DNA of 64,000 nucleotides from Bryobacterales bacterium (GCA_020847975.1 JADLBD010000169.1:1-64000), one strand, 5' to 3'. Counted from the stretch's first letter, positions 16,561-25,976 are shown. Notes: a model not told the origin generated them from the sequence alone. Program-made: numbers and translations.

Positions 16561-17385
16561 TCAAGCCTGCTGGGTAATGGTCAACACGGGGCATGGTGCG
16601 TGCCTCACTACGCGGGCCGTTGTCGTACCGATCACTGTCGTATCCGCAAACGCTTTGTGCTGCGCCCCCAGCACCAGCAGGTCAGCGTTCTGTTCGCCGG
16701 CCAGCCGGACAATCTCCTCAGCCGCATTTCCCTTCCGCACGATCTCCTCGACGCGGCACTTTCCGCGCACCTCATCGGGAACGGCGCGGCATAGTTCCTC
16801 CCCTGTCTGCGATCCCGCCTCCTCGACGTGCGCCACCACGAGGGCTGCGTCGAACGCTGATGCCAATTCAGCCGCCAGATCCAGGGCCTTGCGTGCCGCC
16901 GAGGAATTGTTGACCGGGCAAAGGACCTTGCGTATTGCGAGGTCCTGACGCCCTGGCGTCTCGCGGACCGTCAACACGGGCACGGTGGATTCATGAAGAA
17001 TCCGTTCGGCGACCGACCCCATGCGGTAGCGTTCAAACCCGCTGCGGCCGCGTGTGCCCATCACGATCAGGTCCGCGCCGACCCTTTCCGCGGTCCACAG
17101 AATCGCGGCGACGGGCCGGGCATCCACCACCAGTGTATGAATACCGTGGTTTCCGCCGGCGAACTTTTCTAAAGCCTGACGCGCCTCCTCTTGCGCTTCG
17201 TGGAACTGGCGCTCCAGTTCCTGTAGCCGGCTTTGCGAAAAATAAGCCGGTGCTTCAAATGTGGTGGCATGAACGGCGGTTACCAAACCGCCCGAGCGTG
17301 CTGCCAGCAACTCTGCGTACCGCAGCGCGAGAGCCGAAAGGTCGCTGAAATCCACCGGGCAGAGAATCTGTTTAAAAGGAAGCAT
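16561..17385 (-). CDS. Tandem-domain universal stress protein (UspA family)
   Basis: A 274-residue cytoplasmic protein of two Usp domains. The first (1-140) ends in the ATP-binding pattern G-x2-G-x9-G-S (MGTRGRSGFERYRMGSVAE). The second (~150-272) has a partly degenerate version (LGAQHKAFADTTVIGTTTAR). Each domain begins with the usual LCPVDFS/LCPVNNS. Two-domain Usps act in stress survival, often with nucleotide sensing. It sits between two sigma-54-driven genes and may belong to the same stress response, but I find no -24/-12 element in front of it. Confidence 0.92.
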   Translation of the reverse strand: MLPFKQILCPVDFSDLSALALRYAELLAARSGGLVTAVHATTFEAPAYFSQSRLQELERQFHEAQEEARQALEKFAGGNHGIHTLVVDARPVAAILWTAERVGADLIVMGTRGRSGFERYRMGSVAERILHESTVPVLTVRETPGRQDLAIRKVLCPVNNSSAARKALDLAAELASAFDAALVVAHVEEAGSQTGEELCRAVPDEVRGKCRVEEIVRKGNAAEEIVRLAGEQNADLLVLGAQHKAFADTTVIGTTTARVVRHAPCPVLTITQQA

Positions 17386-17520
17386 GGTTCAATCTCCTTC
17401 TCCTTACTCCTTTGCCGATGCGGTCCATCTCGGGCAGGTGACGCGCCGATCCTGCGCGGTTTGCCGCAAGCAGGTGAGGCGTTTCTCTCGTTTCATGCGG
17501 CCCTCCGTTGCAAACAGAAA

Positions 17521-17542
17521 GGGCTGCCGTTTCAGGCAGCCC
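17521..17542 (-). terminator. Rho-independent terminator
   Basis: A perfect 8-base stem, GGGCTGCC and GGCAGCCC, encloses a six-base loop. On the minus strand it is followed by TTTCTGTTT. It lies 24 bases beyond the stop of the tandem-domain gene (17566) and would end its transcript before the universal stress gene. Confidence 0.82.
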
Positions 17543-17565
17543 CTCTTGACCGATTTGGAGCACGT

Positions 17566-18393
17566 TTAGTTCCAAGCCGGCGAACCATCGTCATTGCGGA
17601 GAATGACGGTCCGCCCGGTCTGGTCTGTGATCTGCAAAGCCAGGTATTCGCCCATGCAGGTCTCGAATCCATATTTGACGGTGACTCTGGATCCCGGCGA
17701 GAGTTCGAGATCCGCGGCCATCAGGATGCGCTCGGGGGCCAGTTTCAGGGTGATGAGTCCTTTGTCGGTTTGCAGCACCATGCTGGGGAATTGGATTCCG
17801 AGTCCCGCGCTCAGCTTGTCAATCACACCCGCCACAAGAGTGAGCGACTGGGGATCCACACATCCGGTACCACCGCTCACCTGGGGAGGTGTGGAAGGTC
17901 CGCCGTACATGCGCATGCTCCACAAGGGAACACCCGTCACAGTGTCGCGAAGCAGCAGGGATGCATCGCCAGCTTCGATCTTGATTGCGTACAGATAGGG
18001 GTCCGTTGTGCGAAGCGAGGGAGCGGCGGTCACTTTCACTGCTTGCCCGATGGACAATTCGAAATCGTTCTCCAGGAAGAACCAGACGGGAGCGACTTTG
18101 ATCTGCTGTTGGGCGACGACAATAGAGGGGTACTGAACCCCGAAGGCGATATCAATGGCGGTGATCTTGCCTTCGATGGTCTGAATCTTGGCCATGTCGA
18201 GCACATTGCCTCGGGAAACCGGCGGTCCGTGGGGCCCGCCTTGCGCGAACGCGGCAGCGGCGAGGACCGTCGAAACAATGAATAGAAGCTCGCACAGGGC
18301 CCGCCGGCCCGCCAGTGTAGGAAGAAACTCGCGAATCCACCGGCCGGCCAGGCTCCGTTGTGCGAGCGAACTCCATAGGAAAGAGGGTTTCAT
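17566..18393 (-). CDS. Exported tandem-domain protein of the novel OB-like family
   Basis: A 275-residue protein. The signal-anchor region ends AAAAFAQ at about residue 51. Two copies of one domain follow: copy 1 at ~68-160 (KIQTIEGKITAIDI, then LSIGQAVKVTAAP, then LLLRDTVTGVPLW) and copy 2 at ~178-275 (LTLVAGVIDKLSAG, then LSPGSRVTVKYGF, then VILRNDDGSPAW). A single copy forms the protein at 16205-16555. The gene has its own near-consensus sigma-54 promoter (18421-18437), an AAGGAG site, and a terminator (17521-17542), so it is a monocistronic member of the same regulon. Function unknown; being exported beside a His-rich protein, a metal- or envelope-stress role is a reasonable guess. Confidence 0.72.
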   Translation of the reverse strand: MKPSFLWSSLAQRSLAGRWIREFLPTLAGRRALCELLFIVSTVLAAAAFAQGGPHGPPVSRGNVLDMAKIQTIEGKITAIDIAFGVQYPSIVVAQQQIKVAPVWFFLENDFELSIGQAVKVTAAPSLRTTDPYLYAIKIEAGDASLLLRDTVTGVPLWSMRMYGGPSTPPQVSGGTGCVDPQSLTLVAGVIDKLSAGLGIQFPSMVLQTDKGLITLKLAPERILMAADLELSPGSRVTVKYGFETCMGEYLALQITDQTGRTVILRNDDGSPAWN

Positions 18394-18420
18394 TCAGGAT
18401 CTCCTTGCGCTTTGTGAGGA

Positions 18421-18437
18421 GGGCAATGTGAGTGCCA
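18421..18437 (-). promoter_or_regulatory. Sigma-54 (-24/-12) promoter for tandem-domain gene
   Basis: Read leftwards, TGGCAC-TCACA-TTGCCC matches the RpoN consensus at every key position, with exact spacing. Transcription would begin near 18411, some 18 bases before the ATG at 18393, leaving room for the AAGGAG ribosome site. A sequence resembling the candidate activator site of the other promoter lies upstream (18492-18509). Confidence 0.87.
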
Positions 18438-18491
18438 GAATGACAACTAATTGAAAATGCGCCAGTTGGCAGAAGTCTGAGGACGGCCGTG

Positions 18492-18509
18492 AGCGCAAGC
18501 TGTGCGCGC
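18492..18509. promoter_or_regulatory. Second candidate activator site
   Basis: AGCGCAAGCTGTGCGCGC resembles 15869-15888 (AGCG.GCAA.GCTG.GCGCG pattern once gaps are allowed). It lies ~55 bases upstream of the -24 element of the 18421-18437 promoter, between that promoter and the sulfatase 3' end. The shared pattern is seen, but it is GC-rich and could arise by chance. Confidence 0.3.
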
Positions 18510-18556
18510 CGGCAGTCCCTCACCGCGCAACGTTTGCCGCCGGGTTGAGCCGGCTC

Positions 18557-20017
18557 TTATTTCCGCTTCCAGCTATAGCCGGCGAAATCGAACTCGTATG
18601 CGCTGCGTTCGGGCACGGGCGGCGCGCTATGGGTTGGAAAGTATTTCGCCAGACTGGCTTTCAGCGCAGCATGGCGCGGATCGGAGGCGACGTTCTTCCA
18701 TTCGTTCGGATCGGCGGCGCGATCATAGAGTTCCTCCGAGCCGTCGCTGTAGCGGATGTAGCGCCAGCGTCCGGTGCGCACCATGTGATTTCCCGGTCCG
18801 TAAGTGGAAACGGCGGGGCGATGCCGCGCCTTGGGATCTGTTAGCAACGGAAGCAGGCTCTCGCCCTCGAGTTCCTTCCGAGGGGGCAGGCCGCACATCT
18901 CGAGCACCGTCGGGTAGAGATCGAGCAGGCTTACGGACTGCGCGCGGGTGGCGCCGTTTGCCTGTACGCCAGGCCCCGCCACGATCAGCGGTACGTGGGT
19001 CGATCGCTCCCACAGCGTCGACTTGTGCCAGTGCTGCTTTTCGCCGAGATGCCAGCCATTGTCGGACCAGAACACGAGGATGGTGTTGCTCGCATACGCG
19101 CTGCGCTCGAGTTCAGAGATGAGGCGTCCTACCATGGCGTCGGCAAAGGTGATACAGGCGAGATATGACCGCACCGCGTCGCGCCATTTGCCTTCGGCGA
19201 CAATCCGTTTGTGCTCATCACGGCGGAAGGCGGCGAACTTCTGTCCGATGGGCGGCACGTCGTCGAGGTCGTTTTCCGGTACTTCGGGGAGGCGCGGGTC
19301 GGGGTAGAGATCGAAGTATTTTTTCGGCGCGAACATCGGGATATGGGGATGCCACAGGCCGATGGCGAGGAAGAACGGCTTCTTCTGTTCGCGCTTCAGA
19401 AAATCGATGCCGAATTGGATAGCCTTTTGATCGCCGTAAGCGGATTCGGGCCTGTCGAGAATGCCCCAGTCGAATTCGCCCTGAAAGTTCTTCAAACCGT
19501 TGAAGGGATGGCCCGGAGGATTGGGAATTTTCTTGACCCACGGATACCACTCCGCGCGGCGGTACCAGGGGTCGTCGAATTCCTGAAGCTGGAACTCATC
19601 CCACTGATCCGGCGGATTGAAGCCCGCCACATGATGAAACACTTTGCCCGCGCCCGCGGCATGGTAGCCGTGCTTGCGGAAATACATGGGCAAGGTCACG
19701 ACGTCCGGCAGCGCGGGCCTCCACCACTGCTCGTTGTTGTAGACGCCGGTGGTGTCGGGCCGCATGCCGGTAAATAGCGAAGTGCGAGAAGGATTGCACA
19801 ACGGGGAGGCGCAATGGGCGTTGGAAAAGAGCGCGCCGCGGGTGGCGAGACGGTCGATGTTCGGGGTTCGCACGCCCGGATATCCGCCCAGACATCCCAC
19901 TCAGTCATTCATGTCGTCGACGGAGAGGAAGAGAATGTTCGGAGGCTGTTTCGCGCCGGGCGCGGACGGCGGCAGGATGGCCGCGGCCGTTCGCAGAAAG
20001 GAGCGGCGCGAGGTCAT
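18557..20017 (-). pseudogene. Sulfatase with an in-frame TGA near the N-terminus
   Basis: An iduronate/choline-sulfatase-like enzyme of 486 residues if read through. From ATG 20017 come a Tat signal (MTSRRSFLRTAAAI) and the metal-binding pair Asp34-Asp35 in LFLSVDDMND. Codon 39 is TGA (19901-19903), where relatives have Trp in NDWVGCLGG. The frame then continues intact to the end: formylglycine site Cys74 in LCNPSRTS, HPHIPMFAP, and WSDNGWHLGE. A GTG follows the TGA at once, but starting there would lose both the signal and the metal ligands. ATG 20017 is right because it lies one base after the MFS stop. The cause may be a recent nonsense mutation, read-through or a sequencing error. Confidence 0.85.
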
Positions 20018-20018
20018 G

Positions 20019-21143
20019 CTACACCCCGAAGCTCACCACCAACATCACGATGGATGCCACGGGGATCAGCAACAGCGCCTTCTTCAAACGCTTCGGGTCC
20101 GCGCCGGCGATACCACCGATGATGGGAGAACTGACCACCAATCCGAACCATCCCGCGGTGACAGCGATGCCCGTGGCGGTTGCCGCCATTGCCGGGAAGC
20201 GCGCGCTGACGATGGCGAGCGTGGTGGGAAACACCGGAGCCATGGCGATGCCGCCGAAAAATACGAGGATCCAGGCCAGGGTGGGATTTCCGCTTTGCAG
20301 CATGAGATAGGTGGTGACGGCCATGAGCACGGCGGCTCCGGTGAGCACATGTTCGGGGGAGACGCCGGTGAGGATCGGCGAAACCGCCACGCGGCCCAGA
20401 AGCAATCCGAGGGCGAAACCGAGCGAGAGTACCGTGAGGGCCTGCGCTTCCGGCACGCCCTGCGCGATGAGATGGCGGACGAGCCAGTTCCAGACACCCA
20501 CTTCGCAGGCTACGTAGACGAACAGGATTAACGAAAGCAGAAGCAGCGCCGGGGTGGCGAGGAGCGCCCCCGCCTGCGAGAAATCGAAGCTCACTTTGCC
20601 GCTGGGGGCGGGCATCTCCGTGATTGCGCAGAAAGCCACCGTCGCGGCTGTGATGGCGGCGGCGAATACCAGGAGTTTCGAGGAGTTGTTCCGGAACAGC
20701 CGAGCCGCCACCAGCGGCGTCACCAATCCGCCGAGGCCGAAGAAGAGGTTCAGAATGTTGAATACGCCGGCGGTGGAGATCGAGCCCAGGTGGATATACG
20801 GCGGAAGCCCGTTGGAGCCCACGACGACGATGCCGCCGCCCACGCCGAGCATCACCAGGAAAGCGGCGATGGAGCCGAATCCCCCGGCGCCGCGCAGGCC
20901 GAGCAGAGCCGCGACAATTAACGCGAGGCCGAGCAGCAGGCCGATCTTCACTCCCTCGACATCAATCAGCGGCCCCACAAAGAACGAGCCCACCATGAGG
21001 CCGATGGCTTGGCCCATGGCGATGCTCCCGTTCTGTTTTGGGGTGAGGTTGAACTTCTTCGAGAGATCCGGAAGGATGGAGCCGAGCATAGCCGCGATGA
21101 TGCCGTAGACGAAAATGGCGAGGATAGCTGCGGTGATGAGCAT
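20019..21143 (-). CDS. MFS transporter, probable sugar uptake
   Basis: A 374-residue integral membrane protein with about ten to twelve hydrophobic helices. N-terminal AILAIFVYGIIAAMLGSILP and the loop LSKKFNLTPKQNGSIAMGQA resemble fucose/glucose permease-like (FHS or NNP-like) MFS members. It is translationally next to the sulfatase (one base between stop and start), so it probably imports the desulfated sugar or its fragment. The substrate is inferred from context only. Confidence 0.82.
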   Translation of the reverse strand: MLITAAILAIFVYGIIAAMLGSILPDLSKKFNLTPKQNGSIAMGQAIGLMVGSFFVGPLIDVEGVKIGLLLGLALIVAALLGLRGAGGFGSIAAFLVMLGVGGGIVVVGSNGLPPYIHLGSISTAGVFNILNLFFGLGGLVTPLVAARLFRNNSSKLLVFAAAITAATVAFCAITEMPAPSGKVSFDFSQAGALLATPALLLLSLILFVYVACEVGVWNWLVRHLIAQGVPEAQALTVLSLGFALGLLLGRVAVSPILTGVSPEHVLTGAAVLMAVTTYLMLQSGNPTLAWILVFFGGIAMAPVFPTTLAIVSARFPAMAATATGIAVTAGWFGLVVSSPIIGGIAGADPKRLKKALLLIPVASIVMLVVSFGV

Positions 21144-21334
21144 AGTCTGAGATGCTACCAGATCCGGGTGTGGGATGGGGGTGTGGGGAAGGCAGGACGC
21201 TAATTCAAGCGATCCCGATCGTCGTGATCTCGGTCATTTTGAAAAGCGTCGTGCCCGGTTGTCTTCTGAGTGCCTGTCCTCGAGTGATTCTGCGGGTTCA
21301 AAGCCATCTCAAGATGGGCCACCGGCTGTCACCC

Positions 21335-21556
21335 TCAAAGTAGTTTGAGAAATTGAGCGATGGATACTCCCGACGCCCGAATCAGAGATCGCAGAGTCCC
21401 TGGTGCGAGTTCCCGGTGCAATGGCACTGACAAACTCACGTGAGCGCCTGGCTTGATAAGGATTACGTGGCTACCATGTTGCCTGTCCTTGCGCCAGCCC
21501 GCTTTTTGAAAGGCCCTGATTGCCAACTCCCCTGAAATGCAGGGAAGTGCTGGCAC
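21335..21556 (-). CDS. hicA: HicA-type mRNA interferase toxin
   Basis: A 73-residue double-stranded RNA-binding-fold toxin. The conserved catalytic His is in RQHGSHVILIKPG (typically G-S-H). The N-terminal ISGELAIRAFQKAGW and C-terminal LAPGTLRSLIRASGVSIAQFLKLL are as in HicA. It starts with GTG overlapping the HicB stop (TAGTG at 21554-21558). It cleaves mRNA in a translation-independent manner when free of HicB. The order hicB then hicA is the less usual one. Confidence 0.88.
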   Translation of the reverse strand: MPALPCISGELAIRAFQKAGWRKDRQHGSHVILIKPGAHVSLSVPLHRELAPGTLRSLIRASGVSIAQFLKLL

Positions 21557-21762
21557 TATGCAGGGACCTCGATTTCACGAACATCCACCGTCAGCGGCAT
21601 GTTGTTCGCTTTCCTGGCCTCCAGGCAGCCAGCGATCGCCTCACGGATGTTGTCGAGCGCCTCGGTCTCGGTTCTGCCCTGCGATACGCATCCGGGAATG
21701 GACGGACATTCAGCGACGATCATGCCGGTTTCGTCCTTCTCCAATGTCACCAGAAGCTTCAT
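21556..21762 (-). CDS. hicB: HicB-type antitoxin, short form
   Basis: A 68-residue protein with the HicB partial RNase H-like fold: MKLLVTLEKDETGMIVAECP, then SIPGCVSQGRTETEALDNIR and EAIAGCLEA. The C-terminal DNA-binding domain found in long HicB forms is absent, so autoregulation may need another factor or none. It is directly upstream of hicA in one transcript. Confidence 0.88.
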   Translation of the reverse strand: MKLLVTLEKDETGMIVAECPSIPGCVSQGRTETEALDNIREAIAGCLEARKANNMPLTVDVREIEVPA

Positions 21763-21833
21763 GCTTGCATGTTAGCCAATGGTGCACGTTGGCGCAAACG
21801 CTAAGACTCCTCTATGAATCTACGATTTCCCTC

Positions 21834-23177
21834 TCACAACACCCCCAACCCTTCCAGCACCCTATCCCAGGGCGCGCGGTAGGGCCGGCGCATCATGGCC
21901 GCGGCTTCGGCGTCCCCCACGATGGTTTCCTTTTCGGCGTCCCAGCGCAGGCTCCGGCCGCCGAGGCGCAGGGAGAGGTTTGCCAGGTGGCAGGCGGTGG
22001 TGATCTGGTGGCCGCCTTCGACGTCGGCGATAGGGCGTTGGCGCGTCTTGATGCAATCGAGGAAGTTGCGCACGTGGAGGTCGAATTGCTGATCGCTCGA
22101 CCCAGGTTCTTTCATCGGCTGCGTCCACGGCAAGGGCTTCACGGCGGAATGCTGAACGCCGCCGGTGGAGTGTCCTTTGAACTGCGGCACAGCGTTGTTC
22201 GGGTCGATCTTCATTTCCGGGGTGATGGCGAATCCGCCGCGATCGATCACGAGACTTGCTTTGTGGCCCATGAATTCGAGTCCGGGAATGGGCCTGCCTA
22301 CAGCGGCTTCGCGAAGCGAGATGGTGGCGGTGAATTCCGGGTATTGAAACACGGCGTCCTGCGTGTCCGGCACCTCGCCGTTGCCTTCGAGGTCCCAGCG
22401 CCCTCCCACGCAGGAGACTACGCGCGGGCCCTTCACACCCATGTACCACTGCACGATGTCGATGTGGTGCGCGCCGAGGTTGGTCATCTGGCCTCCGGAA
22501 TAATCCCAGAACCAGCGGAAGTGATAGAGCGAACGCAGCTTCTGGTAAGGGCGTTTGGGCGCGGGGCCGAGCCACATGTCATAGTCGAGTTCGCTTGGCG
22601 GCGCCTCCGGGGGAAAGGAGCCGAAACCGGGCATCACGTTTCGCGCGGCGTTCATGCGCACGTGGTGTACTTTGCCGAGATAGCCTTCGCGCACCAGTCC
22701 GCGCGCTTTCTGATAGTGCAATCCGCTCCGCTGCTGCGTGCCCACCTGCACCACGCGGTTGTAGCGGCGCGCGGCTTTCACCATCCACTTGCCTTCGTCG
22801 ATGAACAGCGTCAATGGTTTCTCGACATACACGTCCTTTCCGGCGGCGCAGGCCATCATGGTCATGAGGGCGTGCCAGTGGTCCGGAGTCGACACAACCA
22901 CGGCCTGGATATCTTTGTTGTCGATCAGCTTGCGGAAGTCCCGGTAGCCTTTGGCGCGCGGGCCGCAATCCTGGAGGCCCTCCTCGAGGCGCGGCTGGTA
23001 GGTTTCCGCCATCGCCGCCATATCCACGTCTTTCTGGTTCTTGAAGTCGGAAACATGCTGGCGGCCGATCAGGCCATATCCAATAAAGCCCACCTGCACC
23101 CTGTCGTTGGCCCCCAGCACTCGCTGATAGGAGGCCGCCGTCAGGGCGCCCACTGCGTTCCGGCGTGTCATCGGCAT
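21834..23177 (-). CDS. Tat-exported Gfo/Idh/MocA oxidoreductase
   Basis: A 447-residue protein. N-terminal MPMTRRNAVGALTAASYQ is Tat-like. The NAD(P) fold begins at VGFIGYGLIGRQHVSDF. The family motif is at VYVEKPLTLFIDEGKWMV (EKP Lys), and the substrate-domain signature is at GGQMTNLGAHHIDIVQWYMG (His pair). The C-terminus is of the acidobacterial/planctomycetal secreted type. The start at 23177 is taken because the Tat motif begins there; the upstream in-frame extension lacks sense. Likely redox chemistry on a sugar. It is divergent from the sugar-acid dehydratase gene 28 bases away, and the two may share a pathway. Confidence 0.9.
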   Translation of the reverse strand: MPMTRRNAVGALTAASYQRVLGANDRVQVGFIGYGLIGRQHVSDFKNQKDVDMAAMAETYQPRLEEGLQDCGPRAKGYRDFRKLIDNKDIQAVVVSTPDHWHALMTMMACAAGKDVYVEKPLTLFIDEGKWMVKAARRYNRVVQVGTQQRSGLHYQKARGLVREGYLGKVHHVRMNAARNVMPGFGSFPPEAPPSELDYDMWLGPAPKRPYQKLRSLYHFRWFWDYSGGQMTNLGAHHIDIVQWYMGVKGPRVVSCVGGRWDLEGNGEVPDTQDAVFQYPEFTATISLREAAVGRPIPGLEFMGHKASLVIDRGGFAITPEMKIDPNNAVPQFKGHSTGGVQHSAVKPLPWTQPMKEPGSSDQQFDLHVRNFLDCIKTRQRPIADVEGGHQITTACHLANLSLRLGGRSLRWDAEKETIVGDAEAAAMMRRPYRAPWDRVLEGLGVL

Positions 23178-23205
23178 GGCCGGGATTTTATCATGAATAG
23201 CGAGC

Positions 23206-25176
23206 ATGTCTAATTTTTCCATTCCTGATAATCTTCTCGATTCCGGCGACGCTTCACTATTTGATATCCGGACGCATGTCCCCGGTCCCAAGGGGCTTCT
23301 GCCGCTGACTCCCGAGATGCTGCGCGAGCGGCCATCGGGCGATCTTTTTGGTTGGACGCAAAACGCGGGAATGGGCTGGGAGCCGTCGCAACTCGGCGGC
23401 AAAGAGTTCCTGCTGCTGAGCACGCATGGCGGTATCCGCGCCGAGGATGGCACGCCAATCGCGCTCGGCTACCACACGGGGCATTGGGAGGTGGGCCTGC
23501 TGGTGCAAGCGGCTGCCCGCGAGTTGAAGTCCAGAGGAGCCATTCCCTTTGCCGGCTATTGCACGGATCCGTGCGACGGGCGCAGCCAGGGCACGCCAGC
23601 CATGTTTGACAGCTTGCCGTATCGCAACGACGCGAGCACCATTTTCCGGCGCCTGATCCGGTCGCTGCCCACGCGGCGCGGGGTCATCGGGGTGGCCACC
23701 TGTGACAAGGGGCTTCCCTCGATGATGATGGCGCTGGCCGCGACGCATGACCTGCCGTGTATCCTGGCGCCCGGCGGAGTCACGCTGGCAGCCGAGGATG
23801 GCGAGGACGCCGGCAAAGTGCAAACCATCGGCGCGCGTTTCGCCCAAGGCGATATCAGCCTCGAGTACGCCGCGGAGATGGGCTGCCGCGCCTGCGGCTC
23901 TCCGGGCGGCGGATGCCAGTTTCTGGGCACGGCGGCGAGTTCGCAGGTTCTCGGCGAGGCGCTGGGGATGTCGCTGCCGCATTCGGCGCTCGCTCCGAGC
24001 GGGCATCCGATCTGGACCGATATGGCCCGCCGCTCGGCGCGCGCCATCCTTCATCTGGAGCAGCGCGGCATCCGTATGAAGGACATTCTCACCGAGGCCG
24101 CGCTGCATAATGCGATGATCGTGCATGCGGCGTTCGGGGGATCAACGAACATTCTGCTGCATCTCACCGCCATCGCCCATGCGGCGGGGTTGAAACGGCC
24201 CACGGTGGATGACTGGTCGCGCATCAATCGCCAGGCGCCGCGACTGGTGGACGCGCTGCCCAACGGCCCGCGGAATCATCCGACGGTGCAGGTGTTTCTG
24301 GCAGGAGCCGTGCCGGAGGTGATGCTTCACCTGCGCAATGCCGGACTGCTCGAACTCGGCGCACTGACCGTTACCGGAGCCACCTTGGGCGAATCACTGC
24401 GCTGGTGGGAGCACTCCGGGCGGCGTGCGGAATTGCGGCGTATTCTGGCACAGCGGGACGGTGTGGATCCGGATCAGGTGATCTTCTCTCCGGAATCCGC
24501 CCGTCAGGCCGGGCTCACGTCCACGGTATGCTTCCCCGCGGGCAACGTCGCGCCGCAAGGCTCGGTCATCAAGAGCACCTCGATCGATCCGAGCGTGATC
24601 GATGGCGACGGCGTTTACCGCAAACGCGGTCCGGCGCGTGTGTTCCTTACAGAGCCGGACGCCATCGCCGCCATCAAGGGCGGCAGAATCCAGGCGGGCG
24701 ACATCATTGTCCTCATCTGCCGCGGACCCATGGGGGCAGGCATGGAAGAGACCTATCAACTCACCTCAGCGCTGAAGTATCTCGCCTTCGGCAAGCAGGT
24801 GGCGCTTGTCACAGACGCCCGCTTCAGCGGCGTCTCCACGGGAGCATGCATCGGGCACGTCTCGCCCGAGGCTCTCGCGGGCGGGCCTGTCGGGAAGGTG
24901 CTGGACGGGGACCAGATCGAGATCCTCATCGACCGCAATACGCTCGAAGGGTCAGTCAACCTGGTGGGACCCGATGGAACCGTTGCGGAAGGTTCGCGGA
25001 TTCTTGCCGAGCGCGATTTGCGGCCCGATCTTGCTCCCGACGCGGCTCTTCCCGGCGAAACCCGTCTTTGGGCGGCATTGCAGGATGTGAGCGGCGGCAC
25101 CTGGGGCGGATGCATCTTCGATACAGAGGAGATACTTCGTGTGCTCGAGGCCGGCAAGCGCGCTTTGGGGAGATGA
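23206..25176 (+). CDS. YjhG/YagF-type sugar acid dehydratase (IlvD/Edd family)
   Basis: A 656-residue protein, the usual length of the YjhG/YagF branch, which dehydrates D-xylonate and related aldonates to 2-keto-3-deoxy acids with an Fe-S cluster. The cluster cysteines are visible in [29 protein letters not shown] and [15 protein letters not shown]. The C-terminal block ([23 protein letters not shown]) is the family signature. It is followed, with overlapping ATGA, by a methyltransferase and then a GH2 gene in one rightward operon. Whether xylonate or another aldonate is the substrate is not settled by sequence. Confidence 0.93.
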   Translation: MSNFSIPDNLLDSGDASLFDIRTHVPGPKGLLPLTPEMLRERPSGDLFGWTQNAGMGWEPSQLGGKEFLLLSTHGGIRAEDGTPIALGYHTGHWEVGLLVQAAARELKSRGAIPFAGYCTDPCDGRSQGTPAMFDSLPYRNDASTIFRRLIRSLPTRRGVIGVATCDKGLPSMMMALAATHDLPCILAPGGVTLAAEDGEDAGKVQTIGARFAQGDISLEYAAEMGCRACGSPGGGCQFLGTAASSQVLGEALGMSLPHSALAPSGHPIWTDMARRSARAILHLEQRGIRMKDILTEAALHNAMIVHAAFGGSTNILLHLTAIAHAAGLKRPTVDDWSRINRQAPRLVDALPNGPRNHPTVQVFLAGAVPEVMLHLRNAGLLELGALTVTGATLGESLRWWEHSGRRAELRRILAQRDGVDPDQVIFSPESARQAGLTSTVCFPAGNVAPQGSVIKSTSIDPSVIDGDGVYRKRGPARVFLTEPDAIAAIKGGRIQAGDIIVLICRGPMGAGMEETYQLTSALKYLAFGKQVALVTDARFSGVSTGACIGHVSPEALAGGPVGKVLDGDQIEILIDRNTLEGSVNLVGPDGTVAEGSRILAERDLRPDLAPDAALPGETRLWAALQDVSGGTWGGCIFDTEEILRVLEAGKRALGR

Positions 25177-25976
25177 GGGCTGCCGTGGACGAAATTCTCC
25201 GCTACTACGAAGAAGCCTCGGAGGCGGACCGGCTCCTGGGGGGATCCGGGCTGCTCGAACGTGCGCGGACCGAGGAGATCCTCGAACGGCACCTGCCGAA
25301 GCCGCCGGCGACCATTCTCGACATCGGCGGAGGGCCGGGCGTCTATGCGGGGTGGCTCGCTTCTCTTGGCTATGAGGTCCATCTTCTCGATCCGGTTCCG
25401 AAGCACCTCGAGGAGGCGCGAAAGTATGCGCTGGCGGGAGTGAGGCAGGGGGATGCACGGGCGCTGCCGTGCGAAGACAACCTGGCCGATGCCGTGCTGC
25501 TGCTCGGTCCGCTGTATCACCTGACGTTGCGGCCGGACCGGTTGCAGGCCTTACGCGAGGCCCTGCGGGTGTTGCATCCCGGAGGCCTGCTGTTTGCCTC
25601 GGTCATCAGCCGTTATGCTTCTCTGCTGCACTCGATGGTGGATGGTTTTGTCGATGACGATGCGTTTTGGCCGATTCTGCAGCGGGACCTCGTGGACGGG
25701 CAGCACCGCAATGATACGGGTCAGCCCAAGTACTTCACGACGGCGGTGTTTCATCGCCCCGAGGAGATTCGCGCGGAAGCATCCGAATCCGGATTTTGCG
25801 ATATCGAAGTGCTTGGTGTGGAAGGTCCAGGATGGTTGGCCAAGGATTTTGAGGAGCGATGGCGGGATGCGCGGCGCAGGGAGCGTCTGCTCGCGCTGGT
25901 GAGGCGCGTGGAACGCGACGCGCCGTTGCTCGGTTGCAGCATGCATCTGCTCGCCGTGGGAAGGAAGCCCTTATGA
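25173..25976 (+). CDS. Class I SAM-dependent methyltransferase
   Basis: A 267-residue methyltransferase. Motif I is [16 protein letters not shown] (residues ~49-64), the acidic motif II is at [11 protein letters not shown], motif III at [16 protein letters not shown], and [13 protein letters not shown] follows. The family (Methyltransf_11 type) acts on small molecules or lipids. Its ATG overlaps the dehydratase stop and its own stop overlaps the GH2 start, so it is translationally locked in that sugar operon. What it methylates there is unclear. Confidence 0.88.
   Translation: MRAAVDEILRYYEEASEADRLLGGSGLLERARTEEILERHLPKPPATILDIGGGPGVYAGWLASLGYEVHLLDPVPKHLEEARKYALAGVRQGDARALPCEDNLADAVLLLGPLYHLTLRPDRLQALREALRVLHPGGLLFASVISRYASLLHSMVDGFVDDDAFWPILQRDLVDGQHRNDTGQPKYFTTAVFHRPEEIRAEASESGFCDIEVLGVEGPGWLAKDFEERWRDARRRERLLALVRRVERDAPLLGCSMHLLAVGRKPL

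Noticed and set aside
19901..19903. Selenocysteine or pyrrolysine-type recoding of the sulfatase TGA
   Set aside because: The position corresponds to a Trp outside the active centre, and no hairpin typical of bacterial SECIS is evident directly after the codon.
21144..21334. Possible gene remnant between the MFS gene and HicA
   Set aside because: No readable motif on either strand; left as non-coding.
21537..23213. A 558-codon open frame antisense to HicBA and Gfo/Idh genes
   Set aside because: It crosses three recognisable genes of the other strand and shows no family pattern.
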